Assembly: GCA_027068695.1 (NCBI GenBank)
Contig: JAMOMG010000332.1
Coordinates: 1 to 22,936, forward strand
Origin: Flavobacteriaceae bacterium
GTDB lineage: Bacteria > Bacteroidota > Bacteroidia > Flavobacteriales > Flavobacteriaceae
Direction: 5' to 3'
Length of the DNA: 22,936 nt
The translations under genes and the position numbers were made by a program. A model generated the notes under the pieces. That model saw only the letters and a program-made list of their open reading frames with translations, ran no database searches and was not told the DNA's origin. Below are positions 15,766-22,936 of this stretch, piece after piece. Within the stretch, counting starts at the first letter, position 1, and the number at the start of each line of letters is the position of its first letter.

Positions 15766-18609
15766 ATGAAGACAGATTCTTTTGTTTTAAGACACATAGG
15801 CCCTCAAAAAGATGAGGTAGAAGAAATGGTTAAAACTATTGGGGTAAACTCAATAGATGATTTAATTAATAAAACAATTCCTTCCAATATTCGATTAGCT
15901 AAAGATTTAAATTTACCTGAACCACTTAGTGAATTTAAATACCTAACACATATTCAAAAACTTTCTAATAAAAATAAATTATTTAAAAATTACATAGGTT
16001 TGGGTTACCATCCAACTATTCTACCTGGGGTAATTCAGCGTAATATTTTAGAAAATCCAGGATGGTACACTTCATACACCCCTTACCAAGCTGAAATTTC
16101 ACAAGGCAGATTGGAAGCTTTATTAAATTACCAAACTATGGTAATGGAACTTACAGGTATGGAATTAGCAAATGCTTCTTTATTAGATGAAGGTACAGCA
16201 GCTGCTGAAGCCATGTTAATGCTGTTTAATTCTAGATCTAGAACTCAAAAAAAGGAAAGTGCAACTAAATTCTTTGTTTCAAATGAAGTATTGCCTCAAA
16301 CCATTGATGTTTTAAAAACAAGAGCTTATCCACTTGGTATCGAATTGGTTTTTGGCAATCACCAAAATTTTGAATTTACTTCAGCTGTTTACGGAGCACT
16401 CATCCAATACCCTTCTAAAAGTGGTCAAATATATGATTACTCTTCTTTTATTGATAAAGCAAAAGTTGTCGATGCAAAAATAGCTGTAGCTGCAGATTTA
16501 CTAAGTCTAACAATATTAACTCCTCCTGGAGAATGGGGTGCAGATGTTGTCGTAGGTACTACGCAACGATTTGGTATCCCAATGGGTTACGGAGGACCTC
16601 ATGCTGGTTATTTTGCAACTAAAGAAGCCTATAAAAGAGCTATACCAGGAAGAATTATTGGTGTTTCACATGATAAAAATGGTAATCGTGCTTTACGTAT
16701 GGCTTTACAAACTCGTGAACAGCATATAAAACGAGAAAAAGCAACTTCAAACATTTGTACTGCGCAAGTATTATTGGCTGTAATGGCTGGTATGTACGGC
16801 GTTTATCATGGCTCAAAAGGGTTAATTTACATTGCAAGTAAAATTCAAAAATTAACTACTACCTTAAACGAGGGACTAAAACAATTAAATCTAAAACAAT
16901 TAAATACGGCCTTCTTCGATACTTTAACTGTTGAAGTTTCTAATGCTGCTAATCTTAAAAAAATAGCCGAAAAAAAAGAAATTAACTTTTTCTACCCATC
17001 ATCTAATTTAGTAAGTATCTCAATCAATGAGACTTCTAATTTAGAAGATATCAATGAAATTCTTTCAATTATAGCAGAAGCAGAAGGTGAAAAATATATC
17101 AATTTAAATTCAGTAGCGGAAAATTCTATTCCTAAAAATTTGACAAGACAATCTCCTTTTATGGAAAATGATATTTTCAAAAAGTATCATTCAGAAACTG
17201 AGATGATGCGCTACATCAAAAGGCTAGAATTAAAAGATTTATCATTAACACACTCTATGATTTCTTTAGGTTCTTGCACTATGAAATTAAACGCAGCTAC
17301 CGAAATGCTTCCGTTAAGTTGGCCAAATTGGGGAAATATGCATCCTTTTGTACCAATTGAACAAGCAAAAGGATACCAAGAAGTTATTACAGATTTGGGA
17401 ACCTATCTTAATGAAATTACAGGTTTTGAAGCTACATCATTACAACCAAACTCTGGTGCACAAGGAGAATATGCTGGTTTAACAGTTATCAAAGCTTATC
17501 ATGAATCAAAGGGAGATAGCCATAGAAATATTTGTTTAATTCCTTCCTCAGCTCATGGAACAAACCCTGCTTCTGCTGTTATGGCCGGGTTTAAAGTTGT
17601 TGTAACAAAATCAACTGACAAAGGAAATATCGACGTAGATGATTTACGTGAAAAAGCGGAATTATATAAAGATAGTTTAGGTGCTTTAATGGTAACCTAC
17701 CCTTCTACTCATGGGGTTTTTGAAAGTTCTATAAAAGAAATTACCAAGATTATCCATGAATTTGGTGGACAAGTTTATATGGATGGTGCAAACATGAATG
17801 CACAAGTAGGACTTACAAATCCTGCAACTATTGGTGCCGATGTTTGCCATTTAAACTTACACAAAACATTTGCAATTCCTCATGGTGGTGGAGGCCCAGG
17901 TGTTGGCCCTATTTGTGTAGCCAAACATTTAGCTCCATTTTTACCTTCAAATCCAATAATACCAACTGGAGGTCAAACACCTACAACTGCAATTTCATCT
18001 GCTCCTTGGGGGTCTGCATTGGTTTTACTAATATCATATAGCTACATTAGAATGTTGGGAGCAAACGGTTTAAAGCAATCAACCAAGTACGCTATTTTAA
18101 ATGCTAATTATATTAAGGCTAGATTAGAGAAGCATTACAAAATTCTATATACTGGTGAAAATGGATTCGCCGCTCATGAAATGATAGTTGATTTTAGAGA
18201 ATTTAAAGAGAATGGAGTTGATGTGACAGATGTTTCTAAAAGGTTAATGGACTTTGGATATCACGCCCCAACGGTATCATTTCCTGTGCACGACACACTA
18301 ATGATTGAGCCAACAGAAAGTGAAAATAAAAATGAGTTAGATCGTTTTTGTGAAGCATTAATTACTATTAAAAATGAAATTACTGAAATGAAAAGTGGAG
18401 ACACAAATTCAGTGCTAAAAAATGCGCCACATACGCAGGAGATGCTTACTTCAAATGAATGGGACTATCCGTATACACGACAAAAAGCAGCATTTCCACT
18501 TCCATATCTAAAAGAAAATAAATTTTGGCCTTCAGTTAGAAGAATTGATGATGCTTTTGGAGATAGAAATTTGGTGTGTTCTTGTAACCCTATTGAAGAT
18601 TATATATAA
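15766..18609 (+). CDS. gcvP: Glycine dehydrogenase (decarboxylating), P protein of the glycine cleavage system
   Basis: This PLP enzyme decarboxylates glycine and passes the aminomethyl group to the lipoyl arm of the H protein. The 947 residues form the long fused type: an N-terminal half (about 1-440) containing GLGYHPTILPGVIQRNILENP and YTSYTPYQAEISQGRLEAL, and a C-terminal catalytic half starting near MMRYIKRLELKDLSLTHSMI. The PLP lysine is Lys700 in LNLHKTFAIPHGGGGPG. Neither half shows gaps, so the protein should be active. The gcvT and gcvH genes are not in this window; standing alone is common in Bacteroidota. It has its own promoter box and a strong terminator 24 bp after the stop. 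The PLP cofactor links it to PdxH upstream only metabolically. Confidence 0.97.
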   Translation: MKTDSFVLRHIGPQKDEVEEMVKTIGVNSIDDLINKTIPSNIRLAKDLNLPEPLSEFKYLTHIQKLSNKNKLFKNYIGLGYHPTILPGVIQRNILENPGWYTSYTPYQAEISQGRLEALLNYQTMVMELTGMELANASLLDEGTAAAEAMLMLFNSRSRTQKKESATKFFVSNEVLPQTIDVLKTRAYPLGIELVFGNHQNFEFTSAVYGALIQYPSKSGQIYDYSSFIDKAKVVDAKIAVAADLLSLTILTPPGEWGADVVVGTTQRFGIPMGYGGPHAGYFATKEAYKRAIPGRIIGVSHDKNGNRALRMALQTREQHIKREKATSNICTAQVLLAVMAGMYGVYHGSKGLIYIASKIQKLTTTLNEGLKQLNLKQLNTAFFDTLTVEVSNAANLKKIAEKKEINFFYPSSNLVSISINETSNLEDINEILSIIAEAEGEKYINLNSVAENSIPKNLTRQSPFMENDIFKKYHSETEMMRYIKRLELKDLSLTHSMISLGSCTMKLNAATEMLPLSWPNWGNMHPFVPIEQAKGYQEVITDLGTYLNEITGFEATSLQPNSGAQGEYAGLTVIKAYHESKGDSHRNICLIPSSAHGTNPASAVMAGFKVVVTKSTDKGNIDVDDLREKAELYKDSLGALMVTYPSTHGVFESSIKEITKIIHEFGGQVYMDGANMNAQVGLTNPATIGADVCHLNLHKTFAIPHGGGGPGVGPICVAKHLAPFLPSNPIIPTGGQTPTTAISSAPWGSALVLLISYSYIRMLGANGLKQSTKYAILNANYIKARLEKHYKILYTGENGFAAHEMIVDFREFKENGVDVTDVSKRLMDFGYHAPTVSFPVHDTLMIEPTESENKNELDRFCEALITIKNEITEMKSGDTNSVLKNAPHTQEMLTSNEWDYPYTRQKAAFPLPYLKENKFWPSVRRIDDAFGDRNLVCSCNPIEDYI

Positions 18610-18632
18610 AAAATAAATATTCTTTCTAAATT

Positions 18633-18667
18633 GAAAAGTCTCGAGATAAATCTCGAGACTTTTCTTT
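18633..18667 (+). terminator. Rho-independent terminator after gcvP
   Basis: A perfect 14-bp stem (GAAAAGTCTCGAGA and its complement) with a TAAA loop, followed by TTTTCT. It ends gcvP transcription before the repeated elements downstream, so these are unlikely to be part of the gcvP message. Confidence 0.9.
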
Positions 18668-18690
18668 TCTAATTATGTAATTAAATAAAA

Positions 18691-18735
18691 GTAATAATAT
18701 TTATCGTCCCCACAACGGTAGTATAATATTATTGT
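18691..18735. ncRNA. Copy 1 of a conserved-loop hairpin element (candidate structured RNA or hairpin site)
   Basis: The 9-bp arms AATAATATT (18693-18701) and AATATTATT (18725-18733) are exact complements and could extend by two G-U pairs to 18691/18735. They enclose 23 nt; the conserved core at 18704-18726, beginning TCGTCCCCACAACGG, is identical to that in copy 2. Within the core, TCGT and ACGG can form a short inner helix (three Watson-Crick pairs and one G-U) with a C-rich CCCCACA loop on the plus strand. Compared with copy 2 the arms differ in sequence yet both pair. The GC-rich core stands out sharply from its AT-rich surroundings. No peptide or known family was recognised. Strand is not certain; inner pairing slightly favours plus. 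Confidence 0.5.
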
Positions 18736-18770
18736 AATTCTCTTACAAACAACAATAATCAGAAAACTAA

Positions 18771-18842
18771 CAGTTATAAGCAATTAAAGTAATTGTCGTC
18801 CCCACAACGGTAGTATAACTTTAATTTTTAGCGCTATAACTG
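18771..18842. ncRNA. Copy 2 of the conserved-loop hairpin element, with an extra outer stem
   Basis: The identical core lies at 18796-18818, 92 bp from copy 1. It is enclosed by AATTAAAGT (18782-18790) and ACTTTAATT (18818-18826), again a perfect 9-bp pair but unrelated to the arms of copy 1. Further out, CAGTTATA (18771-18778) and TATAACTG (18835-18842) add an 8-bp outer stem, so the copy could fold into a two-tier helix of 72 nt. No T-run follows, so it is not a terminator. It ends 237 bp before pdhA. It may be an independent small RNA, part of a long pdhA leader, or a protein- or recombinase-recognised DNA hairpin. Family membership in a known Rfam motif was not testable here. Confidence 0.5.
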
Positions 18843-19079
18843 AATAGATTTTCAATTTTTTTATTTACACTTTTTACAGAACAATTTCTAAAAATAAACA
18901 CAACATTTTAAAATGTATTATGAAATTAAATCAATAAAACATATAAAGTTATTAATAATAATTTAATTTTCACCATTAAATCTTACGAAAACATTGTAGT
19001 AAAAAAAATACCAGTAATTTTTATTCTAAAATTCAAAACAGTACTTTTGCAATTCTACAAATCTAATATTACTCAATAG
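18843..19079 (+). promoter_or_regulatory. pdhA upstream region with -7 box TACTTTTG and a 14-bp palindrome
   Basis: TACTTTTG at 19042-19049 matches TAnnTTTG and lies 30 bp before the pdhA ATG; no clear -33 TTG accompanies it. ACATTTTAAAATGT at 18903-18916 is a perfect 14-bp palindrome, possibly an operator, though in DNA this AT-rich chance palindromes are expected. Nothing else was recognised in this stretch: no ORF of note and no hairpin with a T-run. Confidence 0.45.
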
Positions 19080-20072
19080 ATGAAAAAAATCACAAAAGAA
19101 ACCTATATTAATTGGTATAAAGATATGCTCTTCTGGAGAAAGTTTGAAGACAAATTAGCTGCACTTTATATTCAACAAAAAATTAGAGGATTTCTACATT
19201 TGTATAATGGACAAGAGGCTGTGCTTGCTGGCGCATTACACGCTATGAAAAAAAATGACAAAATGATTACTGCATATCGTAACCATGTACAGCCAATTGG
19301 TTTAGGAGTTGATCCCAAACGAATTATGGCTGAATTACTAGGAAAAGATACTGGTACATCTCACGGTATGGGCGGATCAATGCATATTTTTTCACCTGAA
19401 CATAATTTTTATGGCGGTCATGGAATTGTAGGAGGGCAAATACCTTTAGGAGCTGGATTAGCCTTCGCCGATAAATATTTTGAGCGAGATGGTGTAACAC
19501 TAACTTATTTTGGAGATGGTGCTGCTCGTCAAGGTTCCTTACACGAAACTTTTAATATGGCAATTAACTGGAAATTACCTGTTGTTTTTATATGTGAAAA
19601 TAACGGTTATGCTATGGGAACTTCAGTTGAACGTACTGCAAATCATGAAGATATTTGGAAACTGGGATTAGGGTATGAAATGCCTTGTGGCCCCGTTGAT
19701 GGAATGAATCCTGTGAAAGTTGCCGAAGCTATGGAAGAAGCTATTGAACGCGCAAGAAGAGGCGATGGACCTACATTATTGGATATTAAAACATATCGCT
19801 ATAGAGGCCATTCAATGAGTGATGCCCAAAAGTACAGAACTAAAGATGAAGTTGATGAATATCGTAAAATTGATCCAATCACACAGGTCTTAGACGTTAT
19901 CAAGAAGAAAAAATACGCTACTGAAAGCAAAATTAAAGAGTGGGATAAAGAGGTTAAAGATAAAGTGGCTGAATGTCAAAAATTTGCAGAAGAGTCACCT
20001 TTCCCAGATAAGCAATTAATGTACGATATTGTATATGAGCAAGAAGATTATCCTTTTTTAAAACATAGATAA
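19080..20072 (+). CDS. pdhA: Pyruvate dehydrogenase E1 component, alpha subunit
   Basis: This is the TPP-binding alpha subunit of the E1 heterotetramer, which decarboxylates pyruvate and acetylates the lipoyl group of E2. The 330 residues include RGFLHLYNGQEAVLAG, ITAYRNHVQPIGLG, DTGTSHGMGGSMHIF, and the TPP/magnesium motif GDGAARQGSLHETFNMA ending in ENNGYAMGT. The serine loop YRYRGHSMSDAQKYR, target of phosphorylation in mitochondria, is present as sequence only. The length is normal. The E1 beta gene (pdhB), needed for an active E1, is not adjacent. pdhC starts directly after the TAA, so alpha subunit and E2 are made from one message; pdhB must be elsewhere in the genome. Confidence 0.95.
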   Translation: MKKITKETYINWYKDMLFWRKFEDKLAALYIQQKIRGFLHLYNGQEAVLAGALHAMKKNDKMITAYRNHVQPIGLGVDPKRIMAELLGKDTGTSHGMGGSMHIFSPEHNFYGGHGIVGGQIPLGAGLAFADKYFERDGVTLTYFGDGAARQGSLHETFNMAINWKLPVVFICENNGYAMGTSVERTANHEDIWKLGLGYEMPCGPVDGMNPVKVAEAMEEAIERARRGDGPTLLDIKTYRYRGHSMSDAQKYRTKDEVDEYRKIDPITQVLDVIKKKKYATESKIKEWDKEVKDKVAECQKFAEESPFPDKQLMYDIVYEQEDYPFLKHR

Positions 20073-21317
20073 ATGGCCGAAATTATAACAATGCCCCGAT
20101 TAAGTGATACAATGACTGAAGGAGTTGTTGCACAATGGTTAAAAAAAGTTGGTGACAAAGTTTCAGAAGGCGACATTTTAGCTGAAATTGAAACAGATAA
20201 AGCTACAATGGAATTTGAATCTTTCAATGAAGGTACTCTTTTATACATTGGCTTAAATGATGGAGAAAGTGCTCCCGTAGATTCTTTATTAGCTATTATA
20301 GGTGAAGAAGGTGAAGATATTAATAAAATAATTGAAAGTTTTAAAATTAAAACTTCTGAACCAAAAAGTACACCAGCCAAAGAAGAACAAAAAACTGAAA
20401 TTAAACCACTTGATAAAGAGACTCCTGTTAACACTCAGCCAGCACAAAATTCATCAACTAGTAGTTCGGCAAGAATTATTGCTTCTCCATTGGCTAAAAA
20501 AATAGCCAAAGAAAAAGGAATTAATTTAAACTCAATTACTGGATCAGGTGAAAATGGTAGAGTTATAAAACGCGATGTGGAGAATTATGTTCCTATAGCA
20601 ACACAAAACACAAGTAATACACCTGTTATTGGTGAAGAAAGTTTTGAAGAAATCACAAATTCTCAAATGCGTAAAACCATTGCGCGAAGATTGGCTGAAT
20701 CAAAATTTACGGCTCCACATTATTACTTGATGATTGAGATTGATATGGATAATGCTATAGCCTCTCGAAAAGCAATAAATGAACTTCCTGACACTAAAGT
20801 ATCATTCAATGATATGATAGTAAAAGCAAGTGCAATGGCATTAAAAAAACATCCTAAAGTAAATTCACAATGGTTTGATGATAGAACTCGTATTAACCAT
20901 CATGTAAACATCGGTGTTGCTGTTGCTGTTGAAGACGGCTTAGTTGTTCCTGTGATTCCTTTCACTGATCAAAAAAGTATGACTCAAATTGGCACTGAAG
21001 TAAAAGATATGGCCGTTAGAGCTAAATCAAAAAAATTAACTCCTGCAGAAATGGAAGGAAGTACTTTTACAGTTTCTAATTTAGGAATGTTTGGTATTTC
21101 TGAATTTACCTCCATTATAAATCAGCCAAACTCAGCTATTTTATCAGTTGGTGCAATTATTCAAAAACCAGTTGTTAAAAATGGAGAAATTGTGGTTGGA
21201 AATACTATGAAAGTAACTTTAGCTTGCGACCATAGAACAGTTGATGGCGCAACTGGATCTGCATTTTTACAAACCTTGAAACAATTTATTGAAAATCCAG
21301 TTACTATGTTAGCGTAA
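20073..21317 (+). CDS. pdhC: Dihydrolipoamide acetyltransferase, E2 of pyruvate dehydrogenase (single lipoyl domain)
   Basis: E2 forms the core of the complex and transfers the acetyl group from its lipoyl arm to CoA. Domains in order: one lipoyl domain (1-80) with the lipoylated Lys43 in EIETDKATMEF; a Ser/Thr/Pro/Glu-rich linker (about 92-132); the peripheral-subunit-binding domain (about 134-170, IIASPLAKKIAKEKGI through GRVIKRDVE); a second linker; and the catalytic domain from about 190, with the active-site motif DHRTVDG (His387, Asp391). The 414-residue length leaves room for only one lipoyl domain. Direct abutment to pdhA supports pyruvate rather than 2-oxoglutarate as substrate. A terminator hairpin follows 23 bp after the stop. 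Confidence 0.95.
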   Translation: MAEIITMPRLSDTMTEGVVAQWLKKVGDKVSEGDILAEIETDKATMEFESFNEGTLLYIGLNDGESAPVDSLLAIIGEEGEDINKIIESFKIKTSEPKSTPAKEEQKTEIKPLDKETPVNTQPAQNSSTSSSARIIASPLAKKIAKEKGINLNSITGSGENGRVIKRDVENYVPIATQNTSNTPVIGEESFEEITNSQMRKTIARRLAESKFTAPHYYLMIEIDMDNAIASRKAINELPDTKVSFNDMIVKASAMALKKHPKVNSQWFDDRTRINHHVNIGVAVAVEDGLVVPVIPFTDQKSMTQIGTEVKDMAVRAKSKKLTPAEMEGSTFTVSNLGMFGISEFTSIINQPNSAILSVGAIIQKPVVKNGEIVVGNTMKVTLACDHRTVDGATGSAFLQTLKQFIENPVTMLA

Positions 21318-21340
21318 CATAAAGTATACTTATATTTTTT

Positions 21341-21371
21341 AAATCCAATGTTTACTAACATTGGATTTTTT
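21341..21371 (+). terminator. Rho-independent terminator after pdhA-pdhC
   Basis: A 12-bp stem AAATCCAATGTT / AACATTGGATTT with a TACT loop (21353-21356), followed by a run of T. It points with the pdh operon. Confidence 0.85.
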
Positions 21372-21396
21372 ATTTAAGTCAAGTTGTTATATAAAA

Positions 21397-21424
21397 AAAA
21401 CCCTCAACAAAAGTTGAGGGTTTT
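21397..21424 (-). terminator. Rho-independent terminator after rpmE2
   Basis: A perfect 12-bp stem AAAACCCTCAAC / GTTGAGGGTTTT with a 4-nt AAAA loop. The A-run on its left becomes the T-run on the minus strand, so it ends rpmE2 transcription. It sits 26 bp beyond the pdh terminator, so each convergent unit has its own. Confidence 0.88.
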
Positions 21425-21447
21425 AAAATATCTTGTATTCTAAATTT

Positions 21448-21699
21448 TTATTTTTTAAACTTAGCGTATTTAGTTTTAAACTTATCAATACGTCCAGCAG
21501 TATCTATTAACTTAGTTTTACCTGTGTAAAAAGGGTGTGAAGTTCTTGAAATCTCTAACTTTACTAAAGGATATTCAACACCATCTACTTCAAGCGTTTC
21601 TTTAGTGTTTACTGTTGAACGAGTTAAAAACACATCTTCGTTAGACATATCTTTAAATGCTACCATTCTATAATTCTCTGGATGTATACCTTTTCTCAT
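21448..21699 (-). CDS. rpmE2: 50S ribosomal protein L31 type B
   Basis: This 83-residue ribosomal protein of the large subunit bridges to the small subunit near the central protuberance. It begins [15 protein letters not shown] and has the type B features FLTRSTV and [11 protein letters not shown], ending in a basic [14 protein letters not shown]. It contains no cysteine, so it is the zinc-independent form, which in bacteria with both types replaces the zinc-binding L31 when zinc is short. In Bacteroidota the type B form is often the only one, so no zinc control need be inferred. Its promoter leaves a leader of about 35 nt, and a strong terminator follows. Confidence 0.96.
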   Translation of the reverse strand: MRKGIHPENYRMVAFKDMSNEDVFLTRSTVNTKETLEVDGVEYPLVKLEISRTSHPFYTGKTKLIDTAGRIDKFKTKYAKFKK

Positions 21700-21738
21700 C
21701 GTAAACTCGTTTTAATTCTATTTTTATTTTTCAGACTG

Positions 21739-21768
21739 CAAATTTAACTATATTTTTGAAACTTCAAA
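21739..21768 (-). promoter_or_regulatory. rpmE2 promoter (TTTG-N18-TAAATTTG, minus strand)
   Basis: On the minus strand TTTG (21768-21765) and TAAATTTG (21746-21739) match the -33 and -7 elements with 18 bp between them. It lies 39 bp before the rpmE2 ATG. It is the best-formed promoter in the window together with that of recR. Confidence 0.65.
21751..21758 (+). promoter_or_regulatory. -7 promoter box TATTTTTG for the glutaminyl cyclase gene
   Basis: A full TAnnTTTG match on the plus strand lying inside the spacer of the divergent rpmE2 promoter, 62 bp before the ATG at 21821. No -33 TTG is seen, so this is the less certain of the two. Confidence 0.4.
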
Positions 21769-21820
21769 CAAATATTTTAGTTTATTTACATAAAAATTCA
21801 TAAAATCCACTTTTTAAATT

Positions 21821-22855
21821 ATGTTATATAAGTCATTTTTTAGTTTATTTATATTTGTATTCCTTTCATCATGTAAAAGTGAGTATAAATTTGTTTTAAA
21901 TACTCCTAAAAAAATCCAGTCAAGTCAAGAACTAACAATTTCCATCACTGAAAAAGGGGACAAGCCAATTGATTCGGTTCAATTTTCAATAGATTCAAAA
22001 AAGATAAAGACTCATAAAAATAGTATTACCCTAAAAATAAATGATTACAAACTTGGAAAACATACAGTAACTGCCATTATTTTTTATGAAAACAAAACTA
22101 AAAAAATTAGTAAGCCAATTTATTTTATGGCAGATGCAGCGCCCGAAATTTACACCTACAAAATTATAAACACCTACCCACATGATAAAAATGCCTATAC
22201 ACAAGGCTTAGTATTTTACAATGGGTTTTTATATGAAGGAACAGGAAGAAAAGGAAGTTCTTCTATTCGAAAGGTTGAATTGAAAACGGGGAAAGTTTTA
22301 CAAGAATATGATTTGAGCCGGGAGTATTTTGGTGAAGGAATTACCATTTTTAATAATAAATTATATCAATTAACTTGGCAAGCAGGTATTGGTTTTATTT
22401 ATAATTTAGAGACATTTAAAAAAGAAAAAGATTTTAAATATACTAAAAGTCTTGAAGGCTGGGGATTGACAAATAATGGTAAACAATTAATTAAAACTGA
22501 TGGCACAGAACGAATTTGGTTTTTAAATCCTAATACACTTCTTGAAGAAAGTTATATTGAGGCATATACAAATAAGCAAAAAGTTGAAAAGTTAAATGAG
22601 TTAGAATTCATAAATGGTAAAATTTATGCAAATAGATGGCAATTAAATTCAATATTAATTATTGACCCTTTAACAGGAAAAGTTGAAGGAGTTGTAAATT
22701 TAAACAGTTTAAAAACTAAAATTCAGCGGGAACAAACATTAGATGATAGTGATGAAGTATTAAACGGTATTGCTTTTGATAAGGAAAATAATCGCATTTT
22801 TATTACTGGCAAACATTGGAGTAAATTATATGAAGTTGAATTTATAAAAAAATAA
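21821..22855 (+). CDS. Glutaminyl-peptide cyclotransferase, plant type, lipoprotein
   Basis: This enzyme turns an N-terminal glutamine of exported proteins into pyroglutamate, releasing ammonia. The N-terminus is a lipoprotein signal: a basic start, a hydrophobic stretch, then FLSSC with Cys18 as the lipid-bearing residue. Residues about 24-105 form a small beta-rich, Ig-like domain. The rest is the five-bladed beta-propeller of plant/bacterial QC, with the family stretch YPHDKNAYTQGLVFYNGFLYEGTG, IRKVELKTGKVL, FGEGITIFNNKLYQLTW and LNELEFINGKIYANRW. The C-terminal part ends in GIAFDKENNRIFITGKHWSKLYEV. The length of 344 residues fits QC plus the extra domain. It should face the periplasm or outer-membrane side. 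It stands alone on the plus strand, divergent from rpmE2. Confidence 0.9.
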   Translation: MLYKSFFSLFIFVFLSSCKSEYKFVLNTPKKIQSSQELTISITEKGDKPIDSVQFSIDSKKIKTHKNSITLKINDYKLGKHTVTAIIFYENKTKKISKPIYFMADAAPEIYTYKIINTYPHDKNAYTQGLVFYNGFLYEGTGRKGSSSIRKVELKTGKVLQEYDLSREYFGEGITIFNNKLYQLTWQAGIGFIYNLETFKKEKDFKYTKSLEGWGLTNNGKQLIKTDGTERIWFLNPNTLLEESYIEAYTNKQKVEKLNELEFINGKIYANRWQLNSILIIDPLTGKVEGVVNLNSLKTKIQREQTLDDSDEVLNGIAFDKENNRIFITGKHWSKLYEVEFIKK

Positions 22856-22895
22856 TCTTCCATAAATTATTTTTACATTTACAAAAACAACCTTA

Positions 22896-22936
22896 ATGCG
22901 TTATTATTTAACATTTATTCTTATAATTACTTTGGT
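22896..22936 (+). CDS. N-terminus of a further protein, probably exported or membrane-anchored (3' end outside window)
   Basis: An ATG at 22896 opens a frame reading MRYYLTFILIITL to the window edge, a basic start followed by an uninterrupted hydrophobic stretch, like a signal peptide or membrane anchor. TACATTTA at 22874-22881, one base off TAnnTTTG, lies 14 bp upstream as a possible promoter. With only 13 complete codons the gene cannot be named, and it might not be real. Confidence 0.4.
   Translation, partial: MRYYLTFILIITL

Noticed and set aside
17844..18041. Small open frame antisense or alternate-frame to gcvP, and similar ones across the window
   Set aside because: These lie wholly inside well-identified genes, have unlikely composition and no promoter or family resemblance.
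18704..18818. The two 23-nt repeats as a minimal CRISPR array
   Set aside because: Only two copies, a 69-nt gap between them, repeat shorter than usual, different pairing arms around each copy and no cas genes in the window.
18691..18842. The two hairpins as integron attC sites or insertion-sequence ends
   Set aside because: No GTT/AAC-type attC boxes, no integrase or transposase gene, no target-site duplication, and the arms rather than the core vary.
18903..18916. Perfect palindrome ACATTTTAAAATGT as a firm operator
   Set aside because: Such AT-rich palindromes are expected by chance in this composition; kept only as a possible site in the pdhA upstream entry.

Overview
This window is AT-rich, densely packed chromosome of a member of the Bacteroidota, most likely the family Flavobacteriaceae. 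Three things point there: the gene content (plant-type glutaminyl cyclase lipoprotein, a zinc-free L31 type B, and adjacent pdhA-pdhC with no pdhB between them); the near absence of Shine-Dalgarno sequences; and repeated TAnnTTTG promoter boxes, the -7 element of the Bacteroidota primary sigma factor. No phage, transposon, CRISPR array, tRNA or rRNA was recognised. Most of the window is housekeeping.

Layout. Positions 1-156 hold the tail of a membrane protein cut by the window edge. Positions 393-4671 are a plus-strand operon, iorA-iorB-ADP-forming acyl-CoA synthetase. It would oxidise aryl-pyruvates to aryl-acetyl-CoA and recover the thioester energy as ATP. Converging on it is a minus-strand pair, recR and a family 2 glycosyltransferase (6439-4676). 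The plus strand then carries a sodium:solute symporter, pdxH, sixA and a Ppx/GppA phosphatase (6517-10068). Minus-strand lpxK and a purine nucleoside phosphorylase overlap by 29 bp (11947-10129). Divergent from them is a Nif3-like gene followed by a coiled-coil 'zinc ribbon' gene (12043-13915). A minus-strand pair follows: a UbiA-like membrane protein and a methyltransferase (15626-13961). Next come gcvP (15766-18609), a 470-bp intergenic region, pdhA-pdhC (19080-21317), minus-strand rpmE2, a glutaminyl-peptide cyclotransferase lipoprotein, and the first codons of another gene.

The strongest unexplained structure is in the gcvP-pdhA intergenic region. An identical 23-nt core (beginning TCGTCCCCACAACGG) occurs twice, 92 bp apart. 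Each copy is enclosed by 9-bp complementary arms whose sequences differ completely between the copies. Conserved loop with compensatory arms is what a structured RNA or a hairpin recognition site looks like, and no gene here explains it.

Other notable points: three start codons sit exactly 4 nt after a TAnnTTTG box, suggesting leaderless mRNAs; IorA lacks the usual C-terminal ferredoxin domain; the zinc-ribbon protein has lost all four cysteines; the purine phosphorylase has Asp where the trimeric family usually has the specificity Asn; and the UbiA-like protein has lost its first Asp-rich motif. All functional calls come from reading motifs, without database searches.
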